Part shown: positions 21,501 through 36,500 of the stretch, in pieces
How positions within the stretch are numbered: position 1 is the stretch's first letter
Layout: every line of letters starts with the position of its first letter
From: Schistosoma haematobium
Taxonomy: Eukaryota > Platyhelminthes > Trematoda > Strigeidida > Schistosomatidae
Direction: 5' to 3'
DNA: 64,000 bases
Assembly (NCBI RefSeq): GCF_000699445.3
Contig: NC_067196.1
Coordinates: 42,685,806 to 42,749,805 of the forward strand
Made by a program: the position numbers and the translations under genes
The notes under the pieces: model-generated
Told to the model about the DNA's origin: nothing
Database searches by the model: none
The model's input: only the letters and a program-made list of their open reading frames with translations

Positions 21501-24500
21501 TATCAAGATAATATAAAATATGTACATTATGATTTATCGGGTACAAAATACAGTTTGTATTAAGTAAACGTTGATTGGAACAAATGTTTAAGTGAATAAA
21601 CATGTATTGTCAAACATATATTTGTAGATGATTTCCGTATAAATTACAAACAGCTGTAATAGTAATAAAAAATTTTCTTAACTGTAATAATAATGATAAG
21701 AAGAACAAGAAAAGTAAGTTTATTTTTAGTAGAAGCTTTTAAAATAGAAATGTTAATTTCGGGAGGTTTTTCCAACCTTAAACATTAGGGACATTTCAAT
21801 GAAATATCCAACACATTTTACTAAAAAAAGGGGGTAAATAACACACAACAACTAAAATACAGTAAGAACCTTCAGTTCCCAAGTTTGTTTCTTAAACAAA
21901 ATCATATTCTTTAAACTTCCAGTAGAAAACGTAAGCTAAGTTAGCTTTCATATATCGATTAACATTACCCAATACTTCAATTTTTGTCTCATTTCTTCAG
22001 ATGAAAACTAGTGTCCTAACATCGGTGGCTAAATATTTCAGCTTCTGCTTTATAAAAAGTTTAGGAGTCTTTTACTGTGAAGCACTATTCAACATATTCA
22101 GCGGTCGTCTACCATGAAATAACACAATTTTTTTTAGATTTGTGGAAATGCTTAATATTAATTATTTCTTGATACATATAATCCATCTGGAGTGTAATAT
22201 ATTAGATGTATAAACTGAGCTAACTTTTCAGTTTAATCTCTTACAACCAGACGACTCTGTAATAGTTCAAGGTTCTATAATTCACTCCAACTGAAACAGT
22301 ACTTAGTGTAGATTGAATAATTAAGCGATGAATGAGCTTTAGTTGTTTTACTATTTGCTTATGGTTTAAAATAACCTATTCTGAGGTGGTTTGGCGTTAT
22401 AATACTCTTAGATGTACTGAAGGTTGTCATTTTTCCTCAGAACAAGTTGCTCTTATTTATGAGCACAACTTTATTTTCCCAAGTATTATTATGACATACT
22501 CTGTTTCAAATTCAAGAATTTGTTTCTGTTTTTAACTGGTTATTAGTATAAATACAATATTCATCACGTTTCTATTAATTAAAGAACCAACCATATACTA
22601 TAACCTTTAAGTATTATCAGATGTCACATGATTTATACTTTCTAACCTTAGTCGACTGGGGATAAACTCATTCACTGTCATAAATGGGTAGCTACTAATC
22701 TACGCATTCACAGTGCCGTTTCTATAATTTGTCATACAACTCAAAGCAAAGGCGTTTATTGATATACGTCTATTTCTAAATGTAATGTCGTTTTATGAAA
22801 AAAAAAACGTTTTCTTGAAGTTTATTGTTTATCAGAGATGTGGTAGAATTCCTCTTGTCCATGTATGTGATTTACTAGTGTGTGATTAACATTTTGCCAA
22901 AACTTAAAAGACCTATTTATACAGATTTCATGTTAATCAAATGATTCAGCCAATTAGATGAGAACGTTAAACATGATTTTGAAATTTACACAAGAATATA
23001 ATCTCTCTTTATGTAGTAAGTCTATAAGAATCCATTAATTATTCTTATGAATTAACAACTTACATTATTTCAGTAGTTTTATGTATTATTACACCTTATC
23101 TTCAACTACTGATTTCTAAATGTCTGAATAATTATTTTAACTTTATCAAGTTCAATTCATAATTTCGAATCTATATTTTAGATTGTAATTTACTTTGAAT
23201 CGTTCATTTTATAATCGTTTCGTAATCTTTTCTGAAAATAACGTCGTAAATATTTAACAGATCACAACATAATGCTCGAAACACTAGAATTCATTAATTT
23301 TTCCTGCGAAGTTGCAAAAGAATCTTGAGACATAATTGAAGTGTCAAGAATATCATCTGCAATTTGATTTATTTAGTCTTTTCTTATGAAATGATTTTAA
23401 AAAATTAACAGCATAATCTGTTAAGAAACTTCTACAACAGTTTCATAAGCATCTAGTATATGTCTACATTTTGCTATCTATAAAATATCTAGTTACTATG
23501 TTTTGCTAAATTTTCAAGTTTGCACTTTCTGTTAATAAGTATTCAGAAGTTTTTGGTTTTGATGACTTTTGTGAAAACATTTTCCAAATTTCTAAAGTAT
23601 TCATTGACAATAACTATTTGTTCAATGTATGACCATTTAGCACCTATTGCAGAAGAGCTGAAACCATAATGATAGGTAACAGTAATTAGTAATTATTTTC
23701 AGAGAAGTAGTTATACAATAATTATTGATGAATTTTCAGATAATTTATTAATGACGAACAAATGAACTTTCCATTGTATATGATTTTGTCATAGATAAGC
23801 TTTTGAAGGATGTACTTTTAGCTTTTTCGGTTATACTAATAAAAAAATCTTAACTGAAAAGCACTTAGTATTTATTTAACTTTTCAAATATCAGCACTCA
23901 ATAGCTGAACAATTAGTTATATATTATTACTTATCCCTTAGATGTTATTTTAGCTATGATCATTTGGATAAGTTTAACGTCGTTTGTAAGGTCATATGGA
24001 GAAAAAATCGGACACAAAATCGCTGAAATCTTGCTACTTTATTCTAGCACATTGTTAGGATAAATCGAGGCAAACTTCTCAAATCTATGTAAAATTTTAA
24101 AATAATTTATTAAAAGAAGGATGATCAAGAGTGAATGCTACGATGATGTTATATTAAAGCTGAAGACAATATCATAGTTTAGAGAACAAGTTCTCGAAGT
24201 TAGCGTTTTATGGCAAGTTTTTTGCTAAGGGATTGAGTTGCTAACCCCCCACCTGTATCCGAGCTTGTGATCGGCAGTAACCTTAGAAGGGCTCTAGGTG
24301 GATGTATTCCCAGAACGTTTCAGACATCAAATTGAAATTGCAGTTCTAACTGTCGAATGACACTGAAAACTATCACCAGCTAAATAAGGTTTTTTAATAG
24401 ATAAAAATCATATTTATAGTAGTTATAAAATAAGCGAATCTAGACAAAGTTTCGACAGTGTTATTTTTAATTTGATCTAGACATATATGCAGATATGAAA

Positions 24501-27500
24501 AGTAGTTATTTAAGTACCAGGTATTTATGATGATTAAAGTAACTAAAAATGTCTAACAAGACATAATTATTTATATATTCCGGAAGAGATGACAGAATTC
24601 AGATCAATATATGGGGATAATCAGGTTAATACAACAGTAAAAACAACATTGGAATGAAACTGTGTGATAATTAGTTGATGTTATTGTATTTCTGAATCAA
24701 ATAGAAAACGTACTTCGTTGAAAACGAATTAAAACCATTCAGATAATATTGAGTGTATTAGGGTTCATCATATTATTTATACGGTAATCGGATATTCTTC
24801 CACTTAATTTGCACCATCGTTACATTAGATGCAATAGACGGTTTTTTTACATGTTCATTACCAAAATCGCCTTGAGTTATGTACCACACTCAACAATCCT
24901 ACTGACATTCTTATTATTCCAGCTTCAAATGAGTTTGGCAAATATTAAAAGACAAATGGAATTATTTTGTACAGAGAACTATGTACCAATATGTTATTTA
25001 CATTCATCTTTAGCGATATTGAGTAAAATGAATTATGATTATGATTACTATATGCCTATAGAGTGTGGTATATTGTTTGTATGATATCAATTAACTTTCG
25101 TCCGGGTAAACGTATTATAACAATTTTATACATTGTTTTTAATAACATAACCAGACAGGAATAATCGATTTATTTTACTAGTCAAAATTATGATGAACTG
25201 AATTGTGAATTCTGCCTAAATTTTTAAACAAGTTTGCAGGAATCTCCTTAGATTCGCGTCGTAGTAATCTATCGGACTTCAGTGATGTAAGAGTCTTGAA
25301 AGAGGCTTTACAAAATAACAGTTGTTCATTTTCAACAAGAAGATAAATCTTTTTGATAAGTAAACACTTAATGCTTCATTGCATTATTCTTTACGAGTAT
25401 TCCCGCTGCTTTGTTATAAATGTAATATATATTTAATTTGACCCGTATTAAGGATCCGTAAACTGGATTTGAAAGATCCTCTACAGTAGACCCCTTTTTC
25501 AGCAAATAAATTCATTAAATAACTTTATTCCATAGGCATATTCATTCGAGTCTACTTATATGATACACCACTTTTACGTAAATAAAAGGAAAAAAATACA
25601 TATATTGCAAATCAGATTGTTGATCATTACTCAGTTTATTAATAACACACCAAACGTTTGTTTGAGGACATAGTCTAAGTGACAAAGTGAAGTGTTTCGG
25701 AGTAGGGCTTTTGTTGTGACATAATGAAGTTCAAGTAGATTAACTAATACTTCAAATTTTAACTTTTTGCATTGATTAAACAAATTTAAATCAGACTTTA
25801 AATTTCATAATAAACTTATCAGTGAAAAAATAGATAGATACCACGAAGTCGAATTACTTTGTAAATATATTAGTGCCCTATGCTATGCGCCTACCGATGA
25901 CTACAATGAAGACGTTAAAGATCAATTCTACGATAGGCTGCAGTCAATCGTTGAGAAGTGCCCAACAAAGGACTTGACCATTGTGATGGGAGACCTAAAT
26001 ACCAAGATTGGAATGGACAACACCGGATATGAAGACATCATGGAACGACATGGACTGGGAGAAAGGAACGAAAATGGTGAGAGATTTGCATACCCATGTG
26101 CCTTCAATGAACTAGTCATACGAGGCACTATATTTTCACGTAAGCGCAAACACAAAGCAACATGGACTTCTCTGGATCACACTACACAGAACCGAATCGA
26201 CCATATCTGCATCAACAAAAAGTTCAGGAAGACGATGGAGGATATGAGAACCAAGAGAGGAGCTGATATAGCATCAGATCATTACTTGCTGATCGCCAAG
26301 ATGAAATTGAAAATCAAGAAACACTGGACCCCGGGATTCACAGTGGACATCTAGGATGCAGTTGGACGATCTAGACTTCGCAGATGATCTGGCCCTTCTA
26401 TCCCAAACGCAACAACAAATGCAGGAGAAGACGAACAGTGTGGCAGCAGCCTCAGCAGCAATAGGTCTCAATATACACAAAGGGAAAAGCAGGATTCTCC
26501 GATACAACACAGAATGCACCAATCCAATCACAATTGACGGAGAAGATTTGGAAGATGTAAAATCCTTTACATATTTGGGCAGCATCATTGATGAACACGG
26601 TGGATCTGATGCAGATGTGAAGGCGCGGATCGGCAAAGCAAGAGCAGCATATTTACAACTGAGGAACATCTGGAACTCAAAGCAACTGTCAAACAACACC
26701 AAGGTCAGGATTTTCAATACAAATGTCAAGACAGTTCTACTATATGGGGCGGAAACCTGGAGAACTACGAAAACCATCATCCAGAAAATACAGGAAAAGA
26801 GGAAGACCAAAGAACACATTACGCCGAGAAATGGAGATAGACATGAGAAAAATGAACAACAATTGGGTAGAACTGGAAAGGTAGGCCCAGGACAGAGTGG
26901 GTTGGAGAATGCTAGTCGGTGGCCTATGCTCCATTGGGAGTAACATGCGTTACTTACTTACTTACTTACGCCTGTTACTCCCAATGGAGCATAGGCCGCC
27001 GACCAGCATTCTCCAACCCACTCTGTCCTGGGCCTTCTTTTCTAGTTCCATCCAATTCTTGTTCATTTTTCTCATGTCTATCCCCATTTCCCGGCGTAAT
27101 GTGTTCTTTGGTCTTCCTCTTTTCCTTTGGCCTTGAGGATTCCATATGGGGGCTTGTCTTGTGACGTAGTTCGGTGCTTTCTTCAATGTGTGTCCTATCC
27201 ACTTCCAGCGCTTCTTCCTGAATTCTTCTTCCGCTGGGATCTGGTTTGTTCTCTCCCACAGTACTTTGTTGCTGATAGTGTCCGGCCAATGGATCTGAAG
27301 TATTTTGCGTAGACAATTGTTAATAAACACCTGTATCTTCTGGATGATGGTTTTCGTAGTTCTCCAGGTTTCCGCCCCATATAGTAGAACTGTCTTGACA
27401 TTTGTATTGAAAATCCTGACCTTGGTGTTGTTTGACAGTTGCTTTGAGTTCCAGATGTTCCTCAGTTGTAAATATGCTGCTCTTGCTTTGCCGATCCGCG

Positions 27501-30500
27501 CCTTCACATCTGCATCAGATCCACCGTGTTCATCAATGATGCTGCCCAAATATGTAAAGGATTTTACATCTTCCAAATCTTCTCCGTCAATTGTGATTGG
27601 ATTGGTGCATTCTGTGTTGTATCGGAGAATCCTGCTTTTCCCTTTGTGTATATTGAGACCTATTGCTGCTGAGGCTGCTGCCACACTGTTCGTCTTCTCC
27701 TGCATTTGTTGTTGCGTTTGGGATAGAAGGGCCAGATCATCTGCGAAGTCTAGATCGTCCAACTGCATCCTAGATGTCCATTGTAATTCGTGCTTTCCTT
27801 CAGACGTTGACGTCTTCATGATCCAGTCGATCACCAGGAGAAAGAGAAAGGGTGAGAGTAAGCAACCTTGCGTTAGTAAGTGAGTAATGTTTAAGCTAGC
27901 TAACCAAATGCGAAAATCCAAATCACCCTAATCAGTTCTACAGTTATTAGTGATATACTCCCTGATCTTCGAAAAGATTGATATGGTTTTCGATGTGATT
28001 TACCTAGTACCTTAAAATGACTACATACTATATTTAATGTTGGACAGCTGAAGTCATTATAAAAGAAAAAATAAGCTCAAATATTTTAGTTATCACCACT
28101 CATCTGCATACCAAAGAAATTCAAGCTGCAGTCACTGACTGTGAGAAACGTTATGGCTCAGAAGTTTTGCGGTAGCATGATTTACCACAAGGTCTTCGTT
28201 AAACTCTGAGAATACTTTCAAATGAATCTGAAATAGAATACCTTACAGATTGCTTAAAAGTGTCGAAAATTCTTCTAAGCATTCTACAGATAATTTTCGT
28301 TTGCCATGATTAGGACCACTAAAACTTCAAAATTCAAATCAAACGAGAAAAAATTCTATGATAAAACACGTTTTTCATGTTGTATATAATCTTAGGTAAC
28401 TAGAATATGTACCGTACTCATTGAAAGGTCATTGTGATTATCTAATCACTTAGTCAGACTTATCAGTCAATAATTCTATTTATTGATGCACTGAGCAGAA
28501 TGATTTATCTGAGTACATGATTTTTTTTACCTTCAAATATAGTTTAATTTGTAAGTGTTTAAATATAAAATAGTTAGCATACAAAACAATAGACATATGA
28601 CCTAATTTAATTTGATTCATCTCTGAATTTTGATCTACGGATTTTTTAAAAACTATATTGATTTCTTTGGGGTACTAATGATCAATTCATATCCTAAGAT
28701 TGATCATTACGCATTAATAGTCTTATAATTAATTTCCTGTCTTTATTTATTTAATTTCAAACGGTGAGTCACTTGTTTTCAGATTGTGCACACGTATGTA
28801 AAACTTTCAACTAACTTCTTACCAAAATTTTGTTTCGTTAAAATGAGCTAAGAGAGTGCTGATCGATGGATAACATATAGTGATATAAAGTGTAGCAGAC
28901 TGATGGCTACTCACCAAGTCGGATTACTGATGTAAGCTTCTGAATGATCTAAAACAAGACTATCAGGCATGAATAATTTTATTTTAGCTAAGAAAATGAT
29001 ATTTTTATACACATAATATTAACATTAAATAAACATGATAAAATATCAAAGGCGATTACAGAAAATCAATTCCTAGGTCACGCACTCTCCCATCAACTAA
29101 GACCTGATTTTAAGGCATAATTCTTGGGATCCTTCTGTAACAAGACTGCCAAAACGGTGACACCTCTGTTTTGTTTAGTAAGTTCTAAAGAAGTCATGTA
29201 AATTACGTTTCTGTTCCATTTCTTTTCATTCGGTCATTCATATTAACACATTTATTTATTTCATTTTTACAATTTACTTCATCAATAAAGAGTTTGTGTG
29301 TATGACAGATTTGCAAGCTGCGGAATGTATCAGTATTTACCTGCTACATTAAACCTCCTAAACAGATAAACTGATATAAATGAGCACCAGTGTATCCAAG
29401 CTATCTTCAATTTTATACGATGTGGTAATAATGCTTATACGTAACCAGACAAACGAGACAAGTTTTCGGTCAATGAAGTAATGAGAAATTTGAACTGTTA
29501 ATTGTAATAGAGACAAAATTGAAATACCGGGGGAAAATTTTATTTATGGATTTCAAAATTCAATGCAGAGATTAGTTAACAATAAAAAGATACGAATCAT
29601 CATGTGATGTTTATGCCTCGTTTAGTTGCTGAAACATAGTTTACCAATAAGTTGCTAAAAATATCTTCCACCGCCTCTAAAAGCTGAAAAGATCATTGGT
29701 ATTTATAAAACATTTGCCATTTTGTTCAACCTCTCATAAAACTTTTGATAGCTTTCTTCATAATGAATATCTGCGCAGTTTTGCTGATGTGACACCCGTG
29801 TATGAAGCTAATCTTAAAAGATGTATGTCATAAATCGCTATCTTTCTTCAGCTAAATAAGTATGATACGGCTGCATGATGATTTCATAGGATAAAACACA
29901 CCAATAAAAATTAACTTGGAGATTAACATCAACATAAATACACTATTTGGAATATTTCGAAGTAAGTGACAACAAACTGAGTTGAAACTTGTTTTAGGTT
30001 AATCTCCACATCCTAGAACTTTCATTATCCCAGTATACCTTATTAGTCGTAATATCTTTGCTCTTTAACGAAGTCTTAATTGTTCCTGGCGATTTTTAAT
30101 TCTACCACGTTGTGTAAGTTCGTTTCACTCTCGGAATTAAATGACAGATAATTATTACAGGATTTTACTATTTTGTTAAATATTTAGTAGAAATTTTAAG
30201 CGCTCTGTTAAATTCACTTACTACGAATTTCGAGTTAGCTAACAAATCCTACATACACAGTTTCTCATTGACTATAAATTCAACACCCTCTTCCAGATTC
30301 TAAATGTTTCAATCAGTTGGTTTAACTTAGATGAAACTATCATTTAGAAACATGTCATGAATACGATTGACAGTTTGATGATTTATAACTGGTTTAAAAC
30401 CTTTTAACTATAGTACATCCGAAATGCAAGCTCAAATGCCGATTCTTTTTGTTATTTATAGCAAGAACTTATCAAGCATCATGCATTAGTAGTAGCAACT

Positions 30501-33500
30501 CATTGTAAAAGCTGACTGTTCCATATCTAAGTTTTGTTAATCATTTTATTTCATCACTACTTCTCTAATATTGTTGTCTCCGTTATTTTCTATCAATATA
30601 TTTTTTACACTGAAAAAAATTATTTACCATAAAATTGATTTTCCACCGTTTTATTCTATAAGAAGCTGATAGGAATCTATTGAAACAGTAAAACACATTA
30701 TTTGCTGTTTTTCTTAACACATTTGGAATGAAAGCAAATAGAAATTGAACACTATTTCTATTATATTTAGTTCCCTATTTAAGCTTAGATAATTTGTTTT
30801 AGTTTGACTAACTGATTTCTGGAAACAAAATGAGTAAAGTTTTCGAGAAAAATATTAGTACAACACAGTGTGATGCAGCTATAGGGAAAGTATTTTTTAT
30901 ATGATATAGTGGATTGAGTATAATTTTTTATTAGACCGATTATAAAACATTAACCAGCATTTATAATTACATATGGCGAAATCATTTTCTGTCAGAGTTG
31001 TATTTATTATTTTAGTCTCGCTACTTATTGTAGTTAATATTTCGGAAATGATTAAGATTCCTTAAATGATTTGATTTATTTATTTACAATTTTTATTGCA
31101 TACTTGACAAAAAAAACATATTTTCGTAATTAAGCATAAGAAATATCAGTTTATTTAATCTCAATAAGTTATTGTTAATATCTAACCAAAGACTCATTAA
31201 TTAGGTGATCACATTATGTGGAGAGGAAATAGTGTATGTAGAGTTGTATCCTAAATATAAAGCCGTTCATTTTTGGTCGAATTTCTTCGAGATAATTCCT
31301 ATGTTTCGTGTATTACTCTTCCTGATAACTGTGTAAAAATTTCAGAAGATAATACGAGTGGTGACCACAACTTGTAATTTTACAGCACATATATATAGAG
31401 AGAGAGAGAGAGGGAGAGAGAATGCGTCATCGAACAATTTAGGCAGCTAGTCAAACTTGTCAAAGAAGGTCAAATACCAAATCAAAATCAATGAATAATG
31501 AAATCCAGTAGATTAGTACTCCCTCGACTCTACGGTAGGCTGAAAATACTCAGACCGAACATCCCGCTAAATCCATTTATATCACTCCCCGGAACCTCAA
31601 CATACAATTTAAAGAGAGAAATTTCAAGAATATTGAAACATTTAGTGGATCTACCCAATCACTCTATCAAATCTTCCATGCAATTCTCGGATAAGGTTAA
31701 AGACATTTGGATCAGCAACGACAAACTGTTAATGTCCTTCGATGTAACATTCTTAGTCACCTCAATTGAACCAAGCTTAGCAAAGGGAACTCTAACCCTG
31801 TTTCTCAACAATGATACAAATCTAGCAAAGTACACGAAGCTTCTAAGTGAAAGATTACTAGAACTCATCAGTTTATGCTTAACAACATATTTTTAATTCA
31901 ACAAAAAAATCTATGGACAAACGAAAGGAATACCGATGGGATCACCAATATCAGCAGTTATTGCATCAGCAGCTGTGGAGAGGCTTGAAGCCTCGATCTT
32001 ACGAGTGATCAAGCCGGAAATTTGGATTTCTTATGTGGACTACACATTCATCATCGTCTAAAAGGACGAGCTGGAAAACACCTACAATTTGATCAACAAC
32101 GTCTTCGATGATATGAGGTTCACAATAGAACAGGAATCAAACAACAAACTACTGTTCTTGGATGTATTAATCCCCAGAACCGACACAGGAAAACTGGAAA
32201 GTGGAGCATGTCGGAATCCGAATCACACAGATCAAATTCTCAATTCCAGTAACAACAACAAAACCAACTGCTATAAACTTTGTTCAAGAAGGTGAGGACA
32301 CACTGCAACACGCAGCGCGGAGAAAATGAATAAAAATATCTAAAGACTATCTCTCAAAAACGGCTACCCATTCAACTTCACCAAAACATATCAACGGAAC
32401 GCATCAACAGAAACAAAATCAGGTACCGAAACCAACAAACAGATCATCCTACCATATATAAAAGACATCAGAAATTACAACGAGATTGCTGAAGCCTTTT
32501 AGAATAAGTGTAGCACACAAATGAACAAAACCACTTGAATCAATCTCATGCAAACCGAAGGACGAAGTGATAAAAGAAGAAAAACCGGACATCATTCAAC
32601 TGCGAGAAACATTACACAGGACAAAGTGGATGCCCCCTTCATCCTCGCCTACAGAAACACCAACTAGCGTTAACAACCCATGATGTGCCTTTGATCATAT
32701 CAATAAACGTGGAAAATTATAGAGGAACATTTGACTGAAGTGGTGTTAAAGTATTTGATAGAGGAAATACTAAAAACACCAAAGAATTTTTTAGAAGCTT
32801 GACACTCAGGTTAATTATCAGTCAACAAACACATCGAAGTCAATCCAATTTATCAACCACTCATGAAAACCATGGACAACTGTGGCACAAAGAACCAGAT
32901 TAAAGGTAGATACAATCAAAATGAAGATACAGACAGTGACAGTTCAAGGGCAAACAATATCCAGTCAAGATCAAGGTCGACAAAACAAGCTGTGAGTCAT
33001 ATATAGAGAAACTCGAATACGTTACTTCTACCTGAAGTTTGTGATGATGATGGTGTACAGAACAATAATGATAGCTCCACGACCAAATCATCCAGCTCAG
33101 AGAACAAAACATCACCTAGAAAATTCACCTCAACTCATATTCACTACTGATGACTATACTTAAGTATTTTGTTTAAATAATAAATATTTTAATAAAACGA
33201 GGACATTTCAGTGATTATCTTTCATATCACGTTTTTATATTTTATTTAATTTTGATTACCGTTGGACTATAACGTAACGTTAAGTTTTCAGTGACTTTTA
33301 CGCACTGTAAAAACGATTGCACAGCTCTAATAAATGATATCATTGGGAAAAATACTTTATTTGCTGAAATGTCTTCATTTGATTTAGTGATTCAATGAAT
33401 TTCTTTCGTTGTTTTCAAATATTCTAATCATTTATCGATGGACAGTTAGTTATGATATTTGGTTACTAACTATAAAGTATTCAAGCTAATAGGATCAACA

Positions 33501-36500
33501 AAAGCTTAGAAACGTGTAATTTTAGTCTTCATTGGTGATCACTTATTTGATATTTGTTTCTTGATGTAACTGCATCATTTTCTGTATTCATCGTAATAAC
33601 CTATAAGTTTAGAAATGTGATTTTGAGTGTTCATGAATTTAAGACTTTTGTAAAGTTTTCTGGAATAACGAAATATAATGGATTGTAATTGAATGAATTT
33701 TATGGTTTTATCATTTTCCATAATTCGTAATTTTCTAGTAATATATCTTGTTTACGGAAATTGTATCAGTGTAGGTTTCATAATATCAAATGAAATGCTT
33801 TTTCCTTTTACTCTGCAAGATAAATAGCGATATCATTTTAACTTGACTCAACTACGGAGATTCATCCATTCACCTTCAAAAATACATATAAATTCCCAGT
33901 AAAACTATCGTCTCATAGGTCAGTCTTGGTCTTTATCTTACTCTTTATGTCTATCAACTAGTGTAGTGAAAGAGTTGATTAAAATTATTCTACAGCGCGG
34001 TTACTGTTTATTGGGCAACTAACAAACCTATTTTATTTCTCGACAAAACTTCTTTTTGGTTGAAGGCGTAAATTTCATCTTGATCCTTGTACTGAAAATA
34101 AATCTCATTCACTTTTATTGGCTTAATTCTTTTTCAAATTATTAGTATGGAAACTCTTAGGCTTATCAATTGACTTTACAATGCCGCCTATATATATGGT
34201 CAGTTCAAACATGACTACTAAAAAAAATTTATCACAACACAAGCTAGTATCTATTTCATATCAAATATCAGTCAAAACTGTTCTCATTCATTTATTCAAA
34301 TTTAATTAGTTTTATTTGGTTCAACTGACATCTAACCTTTCTGATTTTGTCCATCAATATACATCAGTACAATTCTATAGAATTCTTACTGAAAATATGT
34401 ACATGTATTCACATATTTAAATTATTGCACATGTCTGTGTTTTGTTAGCGATCGAAATAAACTTCATAAAGTATGATAGATTTCTGTAAATTGACTAGTC
34501 TAAATGTTCTTACAAACCCACATATTTAGCTTGTAAACCCCTTTAACCTGCATAATTTATCAAAACTGAGAAACTTGATTTGTTCTTATATCCAATCGAT
34601 TAAATTAACACTGAAACTTTCGAAATGACCCTTAAAATATGACACTACAGTTGTTAACTGAGTTAGCCAGTGTTTGTGCACCTATGTATTTTTGTGCATT
34701 TGGTTAAATCGATCGACGTTTACTGGTTATTTGTAGTAATATTCTGTGACAGTAAGAAAGAGCTGTAATGGACGTCTTATAACTAAAACAATTTAAATAT
34801 TATGTATTCAGGTGATGAATATAATGATTATGACATTATTCATGAAAATATTGATTGACATTATCGATAATTTTTGAAGTTATTTCTCACTGTTTCTGCT
34901 ATATCAGAAAACATTGTCTATCGAAAATTACACTCGGCAGAGGAAATCAGAATCATGTCAGAACAACTCAATTAATGAGGATAATTCAATTGATGTAAAC
35001 GAAGTAGAAAACACTGAGCTTTCTGAACAAATACGTAAAGAGTTAAGTGATATTTCTGCACGGTTATCAAGTTTATCTTCAAATCCTTCTGTTCCCATTT
35101 GGTATCAGTCAGATGATAATAATGTATCACATGAAATAGGTTAGTTGTTATCATTGGTTCTAGTTTTAAAGTTTTTTTTATCTTAAGTTATTTTTAAAAT
35201 GAATATTGTAATGAGGTTATTTCTAGCATATGCGTTGATCCGTATTATCTCGAAATATTTGCATGATTGAATCTGAATCTGAAATGTAATCCAAATGGTC
35301 GTTTTAATTACCTATCCTATATAATTAATACATTTCAAATACTAGTTGAAAGGTAATTCGTTATACAAAATAAAATTGGGTGAATATAAAATTATTCTGT
35401 ATTTAATGTCCATCATTAAATATGATAAGCAAATTGTAGTTTTTTATGTTATTAAATAAAATTGCAGTGATAAAGATATTTATTTAGAAATATCGATAAA
35501 CCAGTCAAGTTATACTGCGACATTTTGAATTTCTTTTGTTTAAGGACTGTTGCTTTACAAAAGTTCCTAATTTTCTATTACTATGTAGTAAGTAGCAACT
35601 CTGTCATGCCTTCCTAACTGCGAAACTGTTGATCACCATGTCAGAATTTACAAATTATAATTTATAAATATTCAGTTTAATGAATACGATGGTCGTTTTT
35701 AATTACAATGCATTCCTAAGTAATCCATTTTGGACTAGTTAAATGTTCAACATCAGAATTGTACTTCGATAAAAGGTGAGTAAATTTATTGTAAAAATTG
35801 ACCTCAAGTTGTACATTCTTGGTATTAACTAGCTATTTGAAATTCTTCCGAAAGTTTTTTTCAACTTCGTTTACTTTTAAAAATTTACAGTATTAAAAAT
35901 AATTTATCTGCTTCTGAAATATCAATTTTCAAGAGACAATGAAACACAATAAAATATACTCATTAAAATTTCCTAAGATATGATATACGCATCACATACT
36001 TCCACATTTTATTGCTTCATAGGCTTTCAACAAAGTACACCTTTATCGGACAGAACTATCGCACCACAAGATTCGTTTTCAGAAGTCATCTCAAATAAAC
36101 AACAGAATTTATTTGTATATAATAAAACTAACGTGACGTCTGATACATCTGATCACCTCAAATATTCAATTAGTCGACTTTCTAACGACGACCAGTTCAA
36201 AGTTAATTACAGACATAAAACGTTGAATAAAGACAACTTGGATTCACTCAGGAAGCTGAAACGCTGTCCAACAGCCGGAAAAAATTCCATAGCAAACAAG
36301 AAATATACAAAAACTATTTTTCCTAACAAAAGTTGGATAAAAGTACCTCAAAATTTATTAATTAGTGCTGCTGAAGGTCTACAAGAACTTTTCCACGATT
36401 CATCAGATGATGAATCCCTTGATGATCACTCTTTACTAAAATTTGATATTCAGAATTCTACTCAGAACTTAAGTGATAGCAGCAGCAGTACCGAAAGTAG

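Larger units (their letters stand above)
20167..34907 (+). other. Giant intron (14.7 kb) of the large gene
   Basis: Mostly A+T-rich with no further phase-compatible exon seen. It contains an RTE leader fragment (24190-24330), RTE copies B and C (25870-27880), an AG-rich microsatellite (31391-31424) and a Penelope-like element (31440-33150). I saw nothing recognisable in 20170-24180, 24340-25860, 27890-31380 and 33160-34900. Confidence 0.7.

Noticed and set aside
24809..25084. 91-residue plus-strand frame
   Set aside because: Low-complexity A+T-driven composition, no splice signals in phase with the large gene, no recognised motif.
26274..26819. 181-residue minus-strand frame, repeated as a 192-residue plus-strand frame at 27305-27883
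   Set aside because: Both are antisense shadows of RTE copies B and C; they match each other only because the copies are inverted duplicates.
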